Positions 4,984 through 6,253 of a stretch of 6,253 bases of DNA are shown piece by piece. A model generated the notes under the pieces. The model ran no database searches, had not been told where the DNA came from, and saw nothing but the letters and a program-made list of their open reading frames with translations. Both the position numbers and the translations under genes were made by a program. Within the stretch, counting starts at the first letter, position 1. Every line of letters starts with the position of its first letter. This stretch comes from Alphaproteobacteria bacterium UBA1254 (GTDB taxonomy: Bacteria > Pseudomonadota > Alphaproteobacteria > RF32 > CAG-239): contig DBVW01000011.1 in NCBI GenBank assembly GCA_002308495.1, forward strand, positions 1 to 6,253, in the 5' to 3' direction.

Positions 4984-6201
4984 ATGTTTGGCTTTTTTCT
5001 TTAAATCATCAACCGATAAGCTGAAACCGGAATCTATCCATTCGCTTTTAAGCTGACCCATAATTTCTTTTATCGGCGAGCAATTAATCATTCCGAGATC
5101 GATTAAATCTTTTCCTTTAATCGGAAATTGAGGAACATTCATTTCATCAATTTTTTCAAACAACTCATTAAGTTTATCATCAAATATGTCGTTCTGAGCC
5201 ATTGAAATTAAAATTTTATCTTTTGCAAAATCTTTTGAGTGTGAAAAAATTACTTTTTTCAAATAAGACAAATCGTTGTATTTCGTCGGATTAAACACAA
5301 ATTTTGACAAGTTCACGAGCCTGTTTTTCTGAGTTTTTGTTAAATGTAACCTTAAGCTCAACGAATCAGCCAAAACAGGGTCCGGCTCAAACAAAACAAA
5401 AAGCCTTCTGACAGAATCCGGAATAAGATTATTTGCACCGACAATTTTATTTAACCTGTCAAGCGCCAACGTATTTATTGTTTTCGGAAAAATGAATGAA
5501 AGAATATCGTTTTCGCTCATAATTTCAATGGTGGTTGAAGCTTTTTTGGTTGTTAATATTTTGAAAAATTCTTCTCTTATTTTTTCAACCGCTATTGTTT
5601 TCAATAAATCTTTATTTTCCACACAGGCTTTGAGTGATTTTAAATCCGGCTTTGTTTTTGAAAAAATCGAATAAAATCTGAAAAAACGCAAAATTCGAAT
5701 CGGCTGCTCTTTAATTTTTTCGTCGGCATTACCGATAAAACGCACAATTCCTTTTTCTAAATCATTAATTCCGTTGTAATAATCAAAAATATTTCCTTCT
5801 TCGTCAGCATATACGGCATTAATTGTTAAATCGCGCATTGAAGCATCCGCATTCCAATCGTCCGTAAAAGACAAATCCGAATCCTTTAAAGAGGCTTTCA
5901 TATTTTTATGTAAAGAAGAAACCTCTAAAATTTGGTTGTTTATCACAACGCCCGTTCTTGCAAACTTAAGACCTAAAGAAACTGTTTTTAAGCCTTTTTC
6001 CGTGCAAGCCTCAACAAGTTCATCCGGTGTTAAATCGGTCGCGAGGTCTATTTCAAATCCCTTAATTCCGGCAAGCGCGTCTCTTACCGCACCGCCGACG
6101 AATCGAAGCGCACCGCCGTAATCGTGCACGGCATCAAAAAGCTTTAAGATGTTCTTGTCGGTTATAATCCGCTTCACATCTAAATATTCCGGTCTCATCA
6201 T
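4972..6201 (-). CDS. cca: tRNA nucleotidyltransferase / poly(A) polymerase family protein (CCA-adding type)
   Basis: A 409-residue class II nucleotidyltransferase, the family that adds CCA to tRNA 3' ends. Visible in order: the head-domain loop VGGAVRD (35-41); the metal site EIDLAT (50-55; usually DxD); LEVSSLHKN (92-100; usually TTLRxD or similar); MRDLTINAVYAD (122-133; usually RRDFTxNA); the neck motif EQPIRILRFFRF (165-176; usually EDxxRxLR); and a C-terminal tail (about 359-409) of the form seen in alphaproteobacterial homologues. Length is typical. Several usually invariant residues are changed while the frame is intact throughout, so this is a divergent member rather than a decayed gene. 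Whether it adds CCA, part of CCA, or poly(A) is open. Start: tandem ATGs at 6201 and 6198. AAAAAAGG lies 11 nt upstream of the first, a weak site. The frame is open upstream to the window edge but has no better start codon. Confidence 0.88.
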   Translation of the reverse strand: MMRPEYLDVKRIITDKNILKLFDAVHDYGGALRFVGGAVRDALAGIKGFEIDLATDLTPDELVEACTEKGLKTVSLGLKFARTGVVINNQILEVSSLHKNMKASLKDSDLSFTDDWNADASMRDLTINAVYADEEGNIFDYYNGINDLEKGIVRFIGNADEKIKEQPIRILRFFRFYSIFSKTKPDLKSLKACVENKDLLKTIAVEKIREEFFKILTTKKASTTIEIMSENDILSFIFPKTINTLALDRLNKIVGANNLIPDSVRRLFVLFEPDPVLADSLSLRLHLTKTQKNRLVNLSKFVFNPTKYNDLSYLKKVIFSHSKDFAKDKILISMAQNDIFDDKLNELFEKIDEMNVPQFPIKGKDLIDLGMINCSPIKEIMGQLKSEWIDSGFSLSVDDLKKKAKHLIK

Positions 6202-6218
6202 TTTTTTAAGGGCCTTTT

Positions 6219-6253
6219 TTACAATTGTTTGCTTTCTTTTAACAGTTTTGTTT
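6219..6253 (-). CDS. Possible C-terminal tail of an upstream leftward gene (partial)
   Basis: Reading leftward from the window edge, one frame gives TKLLKESKQL and then TAA (6221-6219), 17 nt before the cca ATG. This would fit an upstream gene in one operon with cca, with the AAAAAAGG ribosome site overlapping its stop codon. Only ten codons are visible, and another frame (the cca frame) is also open, so this is a suggestion. No product can be named. Confidence 0.25.
   Translation of the reverse strand, partial: TKLLKESKQL

Noticed and set aside
6202..6253. Extension of cca upstream of the tandem ATGs
   Set aside because: The frame is open but contains no ATG, GTG or TTG within the window. 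The 35 residues before VRD are already normal for the family.

Overview
The window is AT-rich (roughly one third G+C by eye, higher in the methionine aminopeptidase gene). It reads as chromosomal DNA of a bacterium, most likely a host-associated alphaproteobacterium. That placement is an inference from the layout of the tRNA nucleotidyltransferase, the BOF-family secreted protein and the low-GC style. No 16S rRNA or other decisive marker is present.

Left edge (1-188): no protein gene. There is a compact GC-rich block of nested inverted repeats, including two tRNA T-arm-like sequences facing each other. A clean rightward intrinsic terminator follows it. I could not assign this element to a known RNA family.

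Minus-strand block (189-2147): three leftward genes. These are a small serine alpha/beta hydrolase, a secreted BOF (YgiW/YdeI-type OB-fold) protein, and map (type I methionine aminopeptidase). Each has its own plausible sigma70-like promoter, and a strong hairpin terminator separates the BOF gene from the hydrolase gene. The hydrolase promoter lies so close to the ATG that its mRNA may be nearly leaderless.

Plus-strand block (2309-4967): three rightward genes on one apparent transcript. First is an unrecognised protein with one N-terminal membrane anchor. It overlaps by 11 nt a 569-residue cytosolic zinc peptidase of the M49 (dipeptidyl-peptidase III) type, carrying HENGH plus EEHKAN. A 122-residue protein with three membrane segments follows after a short gap and a strong Shine-Dalgarno. 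The overlap and spacing suggest co-expression of a peptidase with two membrane partners.

Right edge (4972-6253): the cca-type tRNA nucleotidyltransferase/poly(A) polymerase runs leftward and converges on the plus-strand operon with only 4 nt between stop codons. Its fold and length are standard, but several normally conserved active-site positions differ. A possible C-terminal tail of another leftward gene is cut by the window end.

The points most worth a second look are the structured element at the left edge, the peptidase/membrane-protein operon, and the divergent active site of the nucleotidyltransferase.
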